DNA of 64,000 nucleotides, taken from Candidatus Aquidulcis sp. (GTDB taxonomy: Bacteria; Chloroflexota; Anaerolineae; Anaerolineales; UBA4823). Made by a program: the position numbers and the translations under genes. Of the stretch, positions 42,625 to 52,266 are shown piece after piece; the first letter of the stretch is position 1, and every line of letters begins with the position of its first letter. The stretch spans positions 1-64,000 of the forward strand of contig DYIZ01000004.1 in assembly GCA_020723385.1 (NCBI GenBank). Reading direction: 5' to 3'. The notes under the pieces are model-generated. The model did no database searches, was not told the DNA's origin, and saw only the letters and a program-made list of their open reading frames with translations.

Positions 42625-43353
42625 CTATCGAGGATTAGTCTGGCTATCGTTCCCCGCTTTGAGCTGACTGACCATCTCGTACAATAGTTTGACTTCCCGC
42701 ATGATCTCGGCCTGGCGCTGTGAGACGAATCGCAGGATGTTTTGCTTGGCTTTGGCATCGGGCAGTGTGTTGATTCCCAGACGGTAAGAGCCTTGATTTT
42801 CTTTGATATACATCACTTTTCCGGGCAATACAGTTTCGGCAGTCTCACCCGGAAGGCGTAACTTGATTTGGGCAGGGGCGTCTTTCTTTAGAACGCGGGG
42901 AGCGACTTGATAAATATACATCGCTACCAAAACCACACCAACCCCATCTACCGAAATATCTGCCAGGTTCCCGGGGATTTTTCGATGATCGCTGCAAATG
43001 GTGACGGGTACAGGCTCTTTCGGCGAGACGCGCACCGCCGTCCTTCCGCCGATGGTGATTGGGGCGCGGGAAAAATCCGTCAGGACAGCCGTCAGAGCCG
43101 TGATATCTACCATCCCCACCCGCGACTTGATGACAAAGGGAATAACCTCAGATTGGATGAAGGTTTGCTTTTCGTAAGCCAGGCAAACCGATTGATATTT
43201 ATGAATATTAAAGGTCACCTCTGTTTCATCGAAACTCTGGATAACCGCCGGATAGGATATGGGTAATCCATGAAACACGTTGAATAACCTGATCTCAGCC
43301 TGAGTCGAGGCGATTTGTTCCAGATCGTGGAGGATGGTCAAATCAAATTTCAT
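42625..43353 (-). CDS. PilZ-domain protein (YcgR-like)
   Basis: 242 residues. PilZ domains bind cyclic di-GMP; YcgR-type proteins use it to brake the flagellar motor. The N-terminal half is a YcgR-N-like beta domain. The PilZ domain has R104-TAV-R108 as the RxxxR loop and D132-I-S-x-D-G137 as the (D/N)xSxxG motif. The residues needed for c-di-GMP binding are present. Encoded 2 nt after a chemoreceptor gene, so chemotaxis and c-di-GMP signals are coupled here. Confidence 0.9.
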   Translation of the reverse strand: MKFDLTILHDLEQIASTQAEIRLFNVFHGLPISYPAVIQSFDETEVTFNIHKYQSVCLAYEKQTFIQSEVIPFVIKSRVGMVDITALTAVLTDFSRAPITIGGRTAVRVSPKEPVPVTICSDHRKIPGNLADISVDGVGVVLVAMYIYQVAPRVLKKDAPAQIKLRLPGETAETVLPGKVMYIKENQGSYRLGINTLPDAKAKQNILRFVSQRQAEIMREVKLLYEMVSQLKAGNDSQTNPR

Positions 43354-43355
43354 TT

Positions 43356-46043
43356 CTAGAGTACTTTCACCGGACGCCCGTTGCCAGGTTTGAGAGTTGC
43401 TGTTGAGATCTTAGGTTCAGCCGAGCCTGACGGCGATCCAGCGCCCCAGGAACGGCTTTCTGATTCCCTGTTGGGTTTGTTTTGCTTCGGCGATTCTTCG
43501 ATGACGAACCCCGCGACGACAGATTTGAGGGTCTGCGCCATCTCGGCCAATGCCTGCGCCGATGCGTTGACTTCCTCAACCTGGGCGCTCATTTCCTCGG
43601 CGGAAGCAGATACCTCTTCGGTCGCGGCAGAGCTCTCCTCGCTAACGCTGGCGATGGTCTCGATGGCTTGCCTTACCTCGGAAGATCCGGCAGCCATTTC
43701 TTCTGTAGCGGCAGTGTTTTCCTCAACAACTGCTGAAACCGAATCCATCGCATTCACCAGCTCATTCGATGATGCGCTCATGCGCTGTGCAGCTTCCGCC
43801 GCCTGCACCGCCTGTTGATACACGGCTTCGGCAGCCTTCGAAATATCGGCCAGCGCCTGGCCGGCCTCGCTGGCTCGCGCGACCCCGCGGTCCATCTCTT
43901 GCACGCCATCGTTCATCGCGGTTTCGGCCTCGGCAACGATTTGCTGGATGCCGCGAATCAGCTCACCGATTTCTTTGGTTGCGGCAGACGCGCGTTCGGA
44001 TAATTTGCGAACCTCATCGGCGACAACGGCAAAACCTTTGCCTTGTTCGCCGGCGCGCGCGGCCTCGATTGCCGCATTGAGAGCCAGCAAGTTGGTCTGT
44101 GATGCGATGTCCTCGATGGTTTCCACGATCGCTCCGATCTGGTCGGAGCGCTGACCCATCTCGTTCACTTTACGCGCTGACAGCCCGACTTTGATTTTGA
44201 TGCTCTCCATATCGTTGACCGTTTCCTGTACGGTTTTAGCGCCATGCCGAGCAGCGTCGGCAGTCTTGGCCGAGTCACGCGTTACCATATCGGCATTGCC
44301 GGCGACCTGTTGGACGGCGACAGTGATTTGGGCGGCGATATTAGAAACTTTGCCAATCGAAGCAGCTTGATCTTGCGCGCCTTTCGCCACGCCATCTATC
44401 GCCTGCGTCATCTGCTCGACTGAAGCTGCGGTGCGCGTCCCAGCTTCGGATTGCTGCATGGCGCCTCTGGCTACTTGCTGTACCGTGATGGCGATTTGAT
44501 TGGTGGCCTGCCTGGCCTGGCCCGCGGCTGAAGCCAACTGGTTTGAAGCCATTTCCAAGCCAGCGGCATTTTGGGCTACCTGGCGAATGGTCTCTCGCAG
44601 TGAAGTGATCATGGTTGCAAAGGCGTTGCCCAGGGCGTCGCGTTCCGAGCGTGGAATGATTTCGGCGGTGAGATCGCCCTGCGCCAGGCGGTCAGCAGCG
44701 GCAGCCATTTCCTCGATGTAAACCGTCATCCGCCGGAAAGCCTCGGCCAGCAAGCCAACTTCGTCTCGACTTTGGTAGGCGATTCCATCGTTGATAGCGA
44801 GATCCCCTTCGGCCAGGTTGCCTGCCACACGGGCCAGACGATTGACTGGGTTAGCGATCGTGCGGGCAATGAGGATCACGATCAAAGTAATCACCACAGC
44901 AGCCGCTAAACTGACCACGCCCATCATGTTGACCATTTGAGAGCGCCCGTTTTCCAGGATGGCGCGATATTCTATAAGATCGTCTTCATACACGCCTGCG
45001 CCAATCACCCAATCCCAGGGCGCGTAATACATCAGGCGGGCAATCTTCATGCGGGCCGCTTTTTCGCCAATATTTTGCCAGGTATAACGCTCGGTCGCCA
45101 TCTCGCCTGGCCCAAGGGCGATGGCTTTTTCTACGATGGATTGTATGAAGTAGCGCCCATCGGCGTCTTGTGAGCCCCAAATATTCTCGCCATCCCGTGC
45201 GCCATCCTTCGAGATGATGTAATGGCCTTTTTGGTCGCCTGAGCCGCCCAGAATGTACACGTAACCGGTTTTGCCGACTGTCGTGTCGAGTATTGCCTGG
45301 CGCAGGGAGGTGACGTTTTCTTGTTTGATGCCGGCGTAGAGCATTCCAATGATCTCGCCATCCCCGTCCCGGATCGGCTCGTAGGCTGTGATGTACCAGT
45401 CATTCACCACGTATGCGCGACCCCGGTAGGCGTTGCCTTGCAGGATGGCGGCGATAACGGCATTGGGAACGCCGTCGGGATTAACGGCCGGGATGTAGGT
45501 GCCCACGGCGCGCTGCCCATCGGCCGTGGCGACGTTGGTCGCCACGCGCAGCATGTCGCCAGCTTCGTTCATGCGTTGAAAGATCGTGCAGGTGCCGCCG
45601 ACCAGATGCTGAACCTCATCCACGACGGGTGAAGCGACCGCCAAGTCGGAATTCTGGCCCAGCCACTGGGAGCCAGCCAGCATCTTGGGGATGCGTACCC
45701 TCTCCGATTCGCCGCTAAGCTGGTTGACGGCCGACCATTCGACAGTTTCTGCGCTCAGGCTGACCTGGCCGGTTTGCGAAAGGACATAGCGCGCAGTGTT
45801 GAGGCTGTTGCTCACTTCCTGCTGCACGGCCTCGTCTTGCGCTTTGACCATGTTATAAACGCCCATAGTAATATGATCCAAATCGCTATCGGTCAGTTTG
45901 TTTATTTCACTTTGAGCCAGCGTGTTGTACTGGCCGCTCAACCAAAAAACCAGGATCACGAGGATCAATGCAATACCGAGCACGCTGACTGTGCAAACCA
46001 GGGAGAGTTTGAGGCTGAGTTTGAGATTTCTAAACGCTTTCAT
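43356..46043 (-). CDS. Methyl-accepting chemotaxis protein with double Cache sensor
   Basis: 895 residues from the ATG at 46043 (GAGGTG upstream). TM1 at about 12-34; an exported sensor of about 330 residues with Cache3/Cache2-fusion features ([40 protein letters not shown]) and an sCache part ([38 protein letters not shown]); TM2 about 366-390; HAMP and a second HAMP-like segment to about 500; then the long signalling coiled coil with tip [20 protein letters not shown] near 680. No C-terminal CheR-binding pentapeptide. The ligand is unknown. The only chemoreceptor in the window. Overlaps nothing; PilZ follows. Confidence 0.95.
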   Translation of the reverse strand: MKAFRNLKLSLKLSLVCTVSVLGIALILVILVFWLSGQYNTLAQSEINKLTDSDLDHITMGVYNMVKAQDEAVQQEVSNSLNTARYVLSQTGQVSLSAETVEWSAVNQLSGESERVRIPKMLAGSQWLGQNSDLAVASPVVDEVQHLVGGTCTIFQRMNEAGDMLRVATNVATADGQRAVGTYIPAVNPDGVPNAVIAAILQGNAYRGRAYVVNDWYITAYEPIRDGDGEIIGMLYAGIKQENVTSLRQAILDTTVGKTGYVYILGGSGDQKGHYIISKDGARDGENIWGSQDADGRYFIQSIVEKAIALGPGEMATERYTWQNIGEKAARMKIARLMYYAPWDWVIGAGVYEDDLIEYRAILENGRSQMVNMMGVVSLAAAVVITLIVILIARTIANPVNRLARVAGNLAEGDLAINDGIAYQSRDEVGLLAEAFRRMTVYIEEMAAAADRLAQGDLTAEIIPRSERDALGNAFATMITSLRETIRQVAQNAAGLEMASNQLASAAGQARQATNQIAITVQQVARGAMQQSEAGTRTAASVEQMTQAIDGVAKGAQDQAASIGKVSNIAAQITVAVQQVAGNADMVTRDSAKTADAARHGAKTVQETVNDMESIKIKVGLSARKVNEMGQRSDQIGAIVETIEDIASQTNLLALNAAIEAARAGEQGKGFAVVADEVRKLSERASAATKEIGELIRGIQQIVAEAETAMNDGVQEMDRGVARASEAGQALADISKAAEAVYQQAVQAAEAAQRMSASSNELVNAMDSVSAVVEENTAATEEMAAGSSEVRQAIETIASVSEESSAATEEVSASAEEMSAQVEEVNASAQALAEMAQTLKSVVAGFVIEESPKQNKPNRESESRSWGAGSPSGSAEPKISTATLKPGNGRPVKVL

Positions 46044-46260
46044 CGCAGCACCTCTAATCGTGAGATCACGTGTCTTGGTTCGCCTGCAGGCCGCCATTGA
46101 CTGGCGAAACCCGAAGGGTCCCAAGCGGTTGCTGACCGCTGAAGATCAGCATCGGATGTGATGCCGGATCCCCTCCTTTGTCTCCCTGGTTATGTTTTGT
46201 GGCTCTCCCGCCGGAATCGGGGCGCCTGTTTCGTTTTTTGGCGCTAAGGATATTCGATCA
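46044..46260 (-). other. Structured 5' leader of the chemoreceptor gene
   Basis: Non-coding 217 nt. Hairpins on the minus strand: GCGCC/GGCGC (46222-46226 with 46240-46244), GCATC/GATGC (46149-46153 with 46160-46164), AGCGGT/ACCGCT (46124-46129 with 46135-46140), ACCC/GGGT (46109-46112 with 46116-46119), CGCCA/TGGCG (46092-46096 with 46102-46106). The density suggests a regulatory RNA or riboswitch. No class could be assigned: the conserved segments of the cyclic-di-GMP-I (GEMM) motif are not present in the transcript. Confidence 0.5.
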
Positions 46261-47469
46261 TCATCCCAGCGCCAGCTCGTTACCGACGACTGATGTCCAG
46301 CGCAGTGCATCGAGGTATGCATCACGAATTTGCGAGCGATTCAAAGGAAATGCTTCGACGATGGTCCAATCGCCCTTTTCGTAAGCCAGGGAGCACTTCA
46401 ATACCTGGCCTAACTTGCCTTCGTATCGCATCAATGCGGCAGTGACATCCTCGCTCAATGGCAGCGTGGTCAGCGCCTGATCCATGGGAAGCTCCATCAG
46501 CGCGTCCAGCACCGAAAATAATCCGACTAAAAAATGGGTTTCGGAATTTTGCTCGCCCATTGCCAGGGCCAGCCTCTCACACATTTTCCCTCGGATCATG
46601 GCGAAGGTGGTCAGGGCGCGCGGTTTTTCGCCAAGCCCTGAAAGGAGGAAGAGCGTCAGCCAGCCGCGTAGTTTTTGGATACCCAGCAGCGACATGGCCT
46701 GGCGGATGGATTTGACTTTGGTCGGGATGCCATAATAGGCCGAGTTGACCAGGCGCAGCAGTTTGTAGCCGAGGGTCACGTCTTGGGCCACGACGTTTTC
46801 CAGCTCTTGAAATTCGACTTTCGGGTTGTGCAGCCGGCCTAAAGTTTGCATGACCACCAACCGGCTGGTGGGGACCGCGTGGCCCTTGACCATCTCGGGC
46901 CGGCATAAAAAATAGCCTTGAAAGTAGTCGAAGCCCAGGCTGAGACACTCGTCGAAATCTGCCTGGGTTTCGACTTTCTCGGCCAAGAGCCTGATCTGAT
47001 ATTTTCGGAGACAGGCAATGCTTTTCGCCAGCGCATCCCGATCGGTCAAGATCAGATCTACCTTGACGATGTTCGCCACTCCCAGGAGAGAATCAACCGA
47101 GCATGGGTTGACCACATCATCCAGGGCGATCTGATATCCCCGTTCGGATAAGCCTTTCAAGGCCCCGATCAACTCATCGTCAACCAGAATGTTCTCTGGC
47201 ACTTCTAAAACCACTTGCTCAGGTGAAAAGGGAATAGGATAATGGTCCAGGATGAAATTGCGGGTGAGGTTGATATACGCCTTCTGGCTCCCGACGATGC
47301 CCTCCAAACCAAACTCGGCAAATGCGTTCAGAATCACCTGAGATGTGGCGGTATCGCTGTCGCTGAATTCGGCGCGATTATTGTCGCCGTTCCGGTATAG
47401 CAGCTCATAACCGGTGATATTGGCGCGCCGATCGAAAATTGGTTGCCTGGCGATGAGAATATCTGACAT
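46261..47469 (-). CDS. Degenerate EAL plus HDOD signalling protein (YuxH type)
   Basis: 402 residues from ATG at 47469. N-terminal EAL domain (about 1-195) lacks catalytic residues: the EAL position is ELL in GYELLYRNG, and metal ligands are not preserved (LEVPENILVD, IALDDVV). It should bind, not cleave, c-di-GMP or be a pure interaction domain. The C-terminal HDOD domain (about 195-395) also lacks the HD metal pair. Combination is common in motility and chemotaxis loci. Starts 5 nt after the end of cheX; last gene before the MCP leader. Confidence 0.85.
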   Translation of the reverse strand: MSDILIARQPIFDRRANITGYELLYRNGDNNRAEFSDSDTATSQVILNAFAEFGLEGIVGSQKAYINLTRNFILDHYPIPFSPEQVVLEVPENILVDDELIGALKGLSERGYQIALDDVVNPCSVDSLLGVANIVKVDLILTDRDALAKSIACLRKYQIRLLAEKVETQADFDECLSLGFDYFQGYFLCRPEMVKGHAVPTSRLVVMQTLGRLHNPKVEFQELENVVAQDVTLGYKLLRLVNSAYYGIPTKVKSIRQAMSLLGIQKLRGWLTLFLLSGLGEKPRALTTFAMIRGKMCERLALAMGEQNSETHFLVGLFSVLDALMELPMDQALTTLPLSEDVTAALMRYEGKLGQVLKCSLAYEKGDWTIVEAFPLNRSQIRDAYLDALRWTSVVGNELALG

Positions 47470-47473
47470 GAGA

Positions 47474-48001
47474 TTAAGGCCTTTCTCGCGCAGGATTCCA
47501 AGACGGGGCGGCGAAACTTTCCTCGACCACACGCGCCCCATTGGCTTCGCGCAGCGCCAGGTGGGTTTCCAGTTGGCCCCAATCTCCCACCAAAGGGACG
47601 ATCAGCCGGGCATAATCCAGTGTGGAAATCGTCGCGCCTTTACCGCGCAGCAGGGTTGGCGGTGAGATGACCGAACCAAAACCGGCGTTAGCGAGCTTGA
47701 CACTCGCCCTGCCGGTGATGACGTTCCCCAATTCGGCGACGCCGCTTTGCGCCAGGCCATTGATGGCTGTGAATGTCTCGCCCATGATTCGTGAAGCGAG
47801 GAATAAAGCCGTTGACTCTGACATGCTGTAAATGACGTTCCCCACCACTTGACCGATCAGGCTGATGATCACCGTCACATCATTGGTGATGTAAGGCTCC
47901 TTTTCCAGTCTTAGCTCGCCACGCCGGGTGACATAGCCGATCTCAGCCTGGATGACCTCGGTGGCAGCATCAACAAAGGGGTTTAGAAATTTGACGTTCA
48001 T
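47474..48001 (-). CDS. cheX: CheX-like CheY-P phosphatase (copy 1)
   Basis: 175 residues. CheX/CheC/FliY-family phosphatase that removes phosphate from CheY-P. The active-site pair is E90 and N93 in SGVAELGNVITGRAS. Length is typical. It starts MNVKFLNPFVDAATEVIQAE, almost the same as the next gene (MDVNFMNPFVDSAAEVLKAE), so the two are a tandem duplication. The 120-bp gap from the upstream copy contains an imperfect hairpin region. GGAGAT precedes the start. Confidence 0.9.
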   Translation of the reverse strand: MNVKFLNPFVDAATEVIQAEIGYVTRRGELRLEKEPYITNDVTVIISLIGQVVGNVIYSMSESTALFLASRIMGETFTAINGLAQSGVAELGNVITGRASVKLANAGFGSVISPPTLLRGKGATISTLDYARLIVPLVGDWGQLETHLALREANGARVVEESFAAPSWNPARERP

Positions 48002-48121
48002 AGTATCTCCGTTACAGTCATGACGCAGACCCTGGAGGTCTTTTCAATCTGTCGAGACTTGGAAAAGGTGATCGAGTTACACTGTTGATGACGGCCGCTG
48101 CAGCAGGCCTTGAGGGTCTGC

Positions 48122-48646
48122 TCAACCAATGGCTTTTTGGCTCTCGACAACGAGAGGGATCAAGCCGACGTTTTGTTTATCCGATGCGCTTTGACGCAGC
48201 GCCAGGTGGACCACAAGCTCACCATGCTCAGTGACCAGCGGCACGACGAGGCGGGAAAAATCCAGCGTCGAGATGGTGACGCCCCTGCCCTGAATGAGGG
48301 TGGGAGGCGAGATCGTGGCTTGATAGCCGGCTTGCGAAAGGCGCACCGTCGCTCTACCGGTGATCACATTGCCTAATTCGGCCATGCCGCTTTGAGCCAG
48401 GTTGTCGAACACGGCAAATTCCTGTCCCATGACCCGTGAAACCAAAGCCAGCGCGGTCGCAAATGGCATCTCGTAAAGCACCACCCCCTGCACCTGCCCG
48501 ATCATGCTGAGGAGCACGGTGATATCGTTGGTGGTCAAGGCCGATTTGTGCATCGTAATAGCGCCGCGCGTTACCGACAATCCGGCTTCGGCTTTCAGAA
48601 CTTCTGCCGCGGAATCAACGAATGGGTTCATAAAGTTTACATCCAT
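48122..48646 (-). CDS. cheX: CheX-like CheY-P phosphatase (copy 2)
   Basis: 174 residues. Same family; E90 and N93 in SGMAELGNVITGRAT are conserved. The N-terminus and the phosphatase motif match copy 1 closely while the rest has diverged, as expected for paralogues that may serve different receivers (CheY at 51403, the lone receiver at 32025, or the two-component kinase receiver). Starts 3 nt after the HDOD gene. Confidence 0.9.
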   Translation of the reverse strand: MDVNFMNPFVDSAAEVLKAEAGLSVTRGAITMHKSALTTNDITVLLSMIGQVQGVVLYEMPFATALALVSRVMGQEFAVFDNLAQSGMAELGNVITGRATVRLSQAGYQATISPPTLIQGRGVTISTLDFSRLVVPLVTEHGELVVHLALRQSASDKQNVGLIPLVVESQKAIG

Positions 48647-48649
48647 AAC

Positions 48650-49504
48650 TCAGACTCTCCTCGTTTGGATCAGGTAATCGGCTTCGTCAATGAATGGTAT
48701 GACGCGTTCGAGCAGCTCATTGAAGCCGCTTTCATTCCAACCGACACGCTCACAGGCTTCCGGGTCCAGTTGGTATTGCAAGCCATCGCGTCCCAGCCCG
48801 ACGCCCATCATCATCATTGCGGCGTCGGCGACATGAACTGATGCCGCCAGGAGCGCTCCCTCGGTCGCTTGAGCGGGGTGGTGGTGATGGGCGACAGCAT
48901 CTACCATTCGACGGGGCAGCCGCCAACGTTGAACCATCTCGGCTCCCAGGGCGGCATGGTCAATCCCGAAATGAGCCAATTCCAGATCTGAAAAAGATTG
49001 CCCCCGCCAATCGGGGGTGTTTGTATCCACCTGGCGCAGCAGAATCTCGAATACCAGCTTGCCGATATCGCTGAGCAGGCCTGCGTGGTAGGCTTCCTCG
49101 GACACCTGGGGGCCGAACCGGGCTGCGATCAGCCGCGCCCCCGCTGCGACGCCGATCGAATGACGCCACAGGTCGCCACGCTCGAGGGCGTATCCGGGCG
49201 CTGGCCGGTCGAGCAGCGCTGCCACGGAGGCTGCCAGAATCAAACTGTGCAGCGTCCTCTGTCCGAGATAAACCACGGCCTGCTGTACGGTCGCCACCGG
49301 GAATTTTAGGCCGAAGTAAGCGGAATTAGCCCAGCGCAGCACCAGGCCGGTCAGCGATTGATCCATCGTCAGCACGGATGCCAGCGTACCCATATCTGAA
49401 TCTGGGTTGCGGATTAATTCCAGCGCCCTTTGCGCGACCTGCGGCATGGGCGGTAGCTCACCGACCCGGGCGATCAACTCATTGGCGGACAGTTTGACAG
49501 TCAT
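48650..49504 (-). CDS. HDOD domain signalling protein
   Basis: 284 residues. HDOD proteins lack nuclease/phosphohydrolase metal ligands of true HD domains and act in signal transduction. The HDOD segment covers nearly the whole length: NELIARVGELPPMPQVAQRA, SVLTMDQSLTGLVLRWANSA YFG-type core, and HHHPAQATEG near the C-terminus. Coupled to cheR by ATGA overlap. Confidence 0.85.
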   Translation of the reverse strand: MTVKLSANELIARVGELPPMPQVAQRALELIRNPDSDMGTLASVLTMDQSLTGLVLRWANSAYFGLKFPVATVQQAVVYLGQRTLHSLILAASVAALLDRPAPGYALERGDLWRHSIGVAAGARLIAARFGPQVSEEAYHAGLLSDIGKLVFEILLRQVDTNTPDWRGQSFSDLELAHFGIDHAALGAEMVQRWRLPRRMVDAVAHHHHPAQATEGALLAASVHVADAAMMMMGVGLGRDGLQYQLDPEACERVGWNESGFNELLERVIPFIDEADYLIQTRRV

Positions 49505-50307
49505 GCGGATACCTTTCGGTAGAACGAAATCCCGCAGCCAGTCAGGCCGACTTCCTGAGGCCGGGAGATAATTTCTGTGGCTCCTACGAACAGCACGCCG
49601 CCTTCTCTCAATGCGGCGGAAAATTTTCGATACAGAGCGTCTTTCGTCTCAGCAGTGAAATAGATGACGACATTCCGGCACAGGATCAAATCCATAGCAT
49701 CGGGGAATGGATCGGAGAGCAGGTTTTGTTCTCGAAATTCGACCCGCTTGGCCAGGCTGGGCTTGACATAATAGGGCGGGACGGCATTCTCGAGATAGGT
49801 GACCCGCTGGGAGGCCGACAGATTTTGGGTCTCATCGGCATTGAAGGGGCCGCGCCTCGCCGCTTTTTGCAGCACCCCCCGGTCGAGATCAGTCGCCAGT
49901 AAGAAATGGCGGCGAGCGGGCGATAGCTCATCGAGGAGGATCGCCAGGCTGAAAGGCTCGGCCCCGATCGAACACCCGGCGCTCCACACTCGCAAGCCGG
50001 CGTTGGCCGGCCGCAGCCGCAGCGCATCACTCAGCAGCCCCGGAATGATCTTTTCCCGTAACGCCTGCCAGCGCTCTGGGTCGCGGAACAGGGCGGTGAC
50101 GTTGATGGTGAGGTAATCGCGAAAACGGGAGCGCTCGGTCTCATCGCCGCGCAATCGGTGGAAGTAAGTATTCCAATCGGGAGTGCCAGAGCGCACCAGC
50201 CAGGAATCCAGCCGCCGCCGCATCTGCTCATCCTTGTAATGATCGAGGTTGATATCGAGCAGCTTTTTGACGTTATTCTTGACTTGAGAATAGACTTCGA
50301 TTTCCAT
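49501..50307 (-). CDS. cheR: Chemotaxis protein methyltransferase CheR
   Basis: 268 residues. Methylates Glu side chains of chemoreceptors using SAM. N-terminal helical domain (MEIEVYSQVKNNVKKLLDIN then LDHYKDEQMRRRLDSWLVRS), then SAM-binding VWSAGCSIGAEPFSLAILLD (motif I, where CSTGEEPYSLA is more common), DLDRGVLQKA and FDLILCRNVVIYF-like LILCRNVVIYF. Encoded 3 nt after cheB. Confidence 0.95.
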   Translation of the reverse strand: MEIEVYSQVKNNVKKLLDINLDHYKDEQMRRRLDSWLVRSGTPDWNTYFHRLRGDETERSRFRDYLTINVTALFRDPERWQALREKIIPGLLSDALRLRPANAGLRVWSAGCSIGAEPFSLAILLDELSPARRHFLLATDLDRGVLQKAARRGPFNADETQNLSASQRVTYLENAVPPYYVKPSLAKRVEFREQNLLSDPFPDAMDLILCRNVVIYFTAETKDALYRKFSAALREGGVLFVGATEIISRPQEVGLTGCGISFYRKVSA

Positions 50308-50310
50308 CGT

Positions 50311-51393
50311 TTACGCTCTCACCGCTTTCTCGATGGCTGCCGCTACTCTCGGCAGCGGCGCGACCTCATCGGCTACGCCAGATTCAATCACGCTGCGAGG
50401 CATCCCCCACACCACGCAGGTTGACTCATCCTCGGCAATCACGCGGCCTCCAGCGGCGTGGATCAGCGCTGCGCCGTTTGCGCCGTCGCTGCCCATCCCG
50501 GTGAGCACCACCCCGACCACGGATGCGCCAAAATGCTGGGCGATGGCGGTCATGGTCACATCCACTGACGGGCGGACGCCGTGTACCGGAGGGTGCTGGT
50601 TCAAGGCGATTTGGCCGGCGCGGTCAACGGTCAGGTGATAACCGCCGGGGGCAATCAGGACGCTCCCAATTTCAAGACGGTCGCCGGGGGCAGCCTCTCG
50701 GATCGCCAGTTCTGAAACGCTATCCAGGCGTTCGGCCAGGGAGCGGGTAAACCCCGCGGGCATGTGCTGGACGATCACCACCGCGGCAGGTAAATCGGCT
50801 GGGAGCATTGGCATGACCGTGTTCAGCGCACGCGGCCCGCCAGTCGAAGCGCCGATAACCACGATTTTGTCCCAGCTTTGCACGGGCCGAGGTTGTTTCT
50901 TGGTTCTTGCAGCTTGCTGCGAATTGGACAAAACCACTTGAGGCGCAAGGACAACCCGTGCTTTAACAGCCCGGCGGATCTTGGTTATCACTTCGTCAAT
51001 CACGTTTTCCACGTTAGCCCGGATGGTCGGTTTTGCGACGAAATCTACCGCGCCCAAAGTCAGGGCCTGTACCGTCTCGCGTGCCCCATCGGTTGTCAGG
51101 CTGCTGAGCATGATGACGGGGCAGGGATGGGTGGCCATAATTTCGCGCAGCGTGGACAGGCCATCCAGCCGTGGCATCTCGACATCCAGCGTAATCACGT
51201 CCGGTTTGAGTTTCGCCAGCATCGTCAGCGCTTCTTGCCCGTCGCGGGCTGCGCCAACAACGTGGATGCCTTCTGCCTCATTCAATCGTTTCGTGATCGT
51301 AAAACGCATGAAGGCCGAATCGTCCACCACCAGGACGCGCACGGGCGCGCTGCCGGATGTTTCCGAAGACGATGCGCTAACAGGAATTGTCAT
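50311..51393 (-). CDS. cheB: Chemotaxis response regulator methylesterase CheB
   Basis: 360 residues. Receiver domain with DD at 24-25, phospho-acceptor D70 (VITLDVEMPRLDGLS), and KPT. C-terminal methylesterase with the catalytic triad S183 (IGASTGGPRAL), H210 (IVQHMPAGFT) and D303 (GMGSDGANGA). Standard length. Placed between cheR and cheY. Confidence 0.96.
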   Translation of the reverse strand: MTIPVSASSSETSGSAPVRVLVVDDSAFMRFTITKRLNEAEGIHVVGAARDGQEALTMLAKLKPDVITLDVEMPRLDGLSTLREIMATHPCPVIMLSSLTTDGARETVQALTLGAVDFVAKPTIRANVENVIDEVITKIRRAVKARVVLAPQVVLSNSQQAARTKKQPRPVQSWDKIVVIGASTGGPRALNTVMPMLPADLPAAVVIVQHMPAGFTRSLAERLDSVSELAIREAAPGDRLEIGSVLIAPGGYHLTVDRAGQIALNQHPPVHGVRPSVDVTMTAIAQHFGASVVGVVLTGMGSDGANGAALIHAAGGRVIAEDESTCVVWGMPRSVIESGVADEVAPLPRVAAAIEKAVRA

Positions 51394-51402
51394 TCGGTCG
51401 CC

Positions 51403-51756
51403 TCAGCCGAGAATCTTATTGATGGCGTTCAGCACCCGCTCACGCTCGAACGGCTTGACGATGAAATCGCGCGCGCCCGACTTGACTGCTTCCAACACGA
51501 CCGATTCCTGGCCGAGTGCGGTGAGCATAATAACCCGCGCTTTTGGATCGAATGCCCGGATTTCCTTGAGAGCGGTAAGCCCATCCATTTCGGGCATGGT
51601 GATGTCCATCAGCACCAGGTCTGGATGAGCGTCTTTGTAACGCTCGACGGCGCGCGCGCCGTTGTCGGCTTCGATGATTTCATTACCGCCGCCTAACATC
51701 TTGGAAATGCGCACCCGCAAGAATTCGGCGTCATCTACGATGAGTATTTTTGCCAT
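51403..51756 (-). CDS. cheY: Chemotaxis response regulator CheY
   Basis: 117 residues, single receiver domain. DD at 8-9, phospho-acceptor D51 (VLMDITMPEMDGL), Thr in MLTALG and Lys in FIVKPF. Should bind FliM, whose CheY-binding peptide is conserved here. GAGGAG before the start. Between cheB and cheD. Confidence 0.95.
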   Translation of the reverse strand: MAKILIVDDAEFLRVRISKMLGGGNEIIEADNGARAVERYKDAHPDLVLMDITMPEMDGLTALKEIRAFDPKARVIMLTALGQESVVLEAVKSGARDFIVKPFERERVLNAINKILG

Positions 51757-51776
51757 TGGTTAACTCCTCTTCGACC

Positions 51777-52262
51777 TTAAACTTCTCGTTCCATGTTTCC
51801 CGCAGTGCGGATTGTCATACGTCCATCCGCCACGTATAACCTTACCGTTCGGCCAATGTTGCCGCCGACTTCTTGCCCGACGATCTTGAGGTTCAGCGCG
51901 GCAAGTGTTGATACAGCCATCCCAACATTCCGAGAGCCAATATCCAGGAATCGCGTAAAGCCAGGCGCAGTCAGCATATTGGCGCCGCCGGCCATTCGCA
52001 CGACCAGCCGTTTTCGGTCAGAACCTGCGCGCCGCATCTCGTCCAGTAAAAGGGCAATCCCACTGTCTACATATTTGGATGGCTGGCCGTCGGAACTGCC
52101 TGGGCAACTGGGTAAGATGGCGTGCAGCATGCCGGTTACGCGTGTGACCGGATCGTAAAGACCGACGCCCACACAGGAGCCAAGCCCATACGCGACCAGG
52201 ACTTCCCCTGGGTCACGGCTGATTTTTATTTCGCCTAGCCCGACGGTCAGACTGGTCAGCAT
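51777..52262 (-). CDS. cheD: Chemoreceptor glutamine deamidase CheD
   Basis: 161 residues. Deamidates receptor Gln and binds CheC. Active-site C30 (GLGSCVGVGLYDP) and H47 (GMLHAILP) are present, with a Thr further on. ATG at 52262 lies 4 nt after the cheC stop and has GAAGGGA upstream; a longer in-frame start at 52301 would overlap cheC. Confidence 0.95.
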   Translation of the reverse strand: MLTSLTVGLGEIKISRDPGEVLVAYGLGSCVGVGLYDPVTRVTGMLHAILPSCPGSSDGQPSKYVDSGIALLLDEMRRAGSDRKRLVVRMAGGANMLTAPGFTRFLDIGSRNVGMAVSTLAALNLKIVGQEVGGNIGRTVRLYVADGRMTIRTAGNMEREV

Positions 52263-52266
52263 ATCG

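Noticed and set aside
46060-46165. A cyclic-di-GMP-I (GEMM) riboswitch
   Set aside because: The transcribed minus strand lacks the conserved GCAAACC/GAAA/ACGCAAAGC layout. A weak resemblance on the plus strand is antisense to the gene and has no gene downstream in that direction.
48020-48121. Long-range inverted repeat GCAGACCCT/AGGGTCTGC between the two cheX genes as an attenuator
   Set aside because: Only 9 bp with about 80 nt between the arms, no T-tract and no leader peptide; too weak to call.
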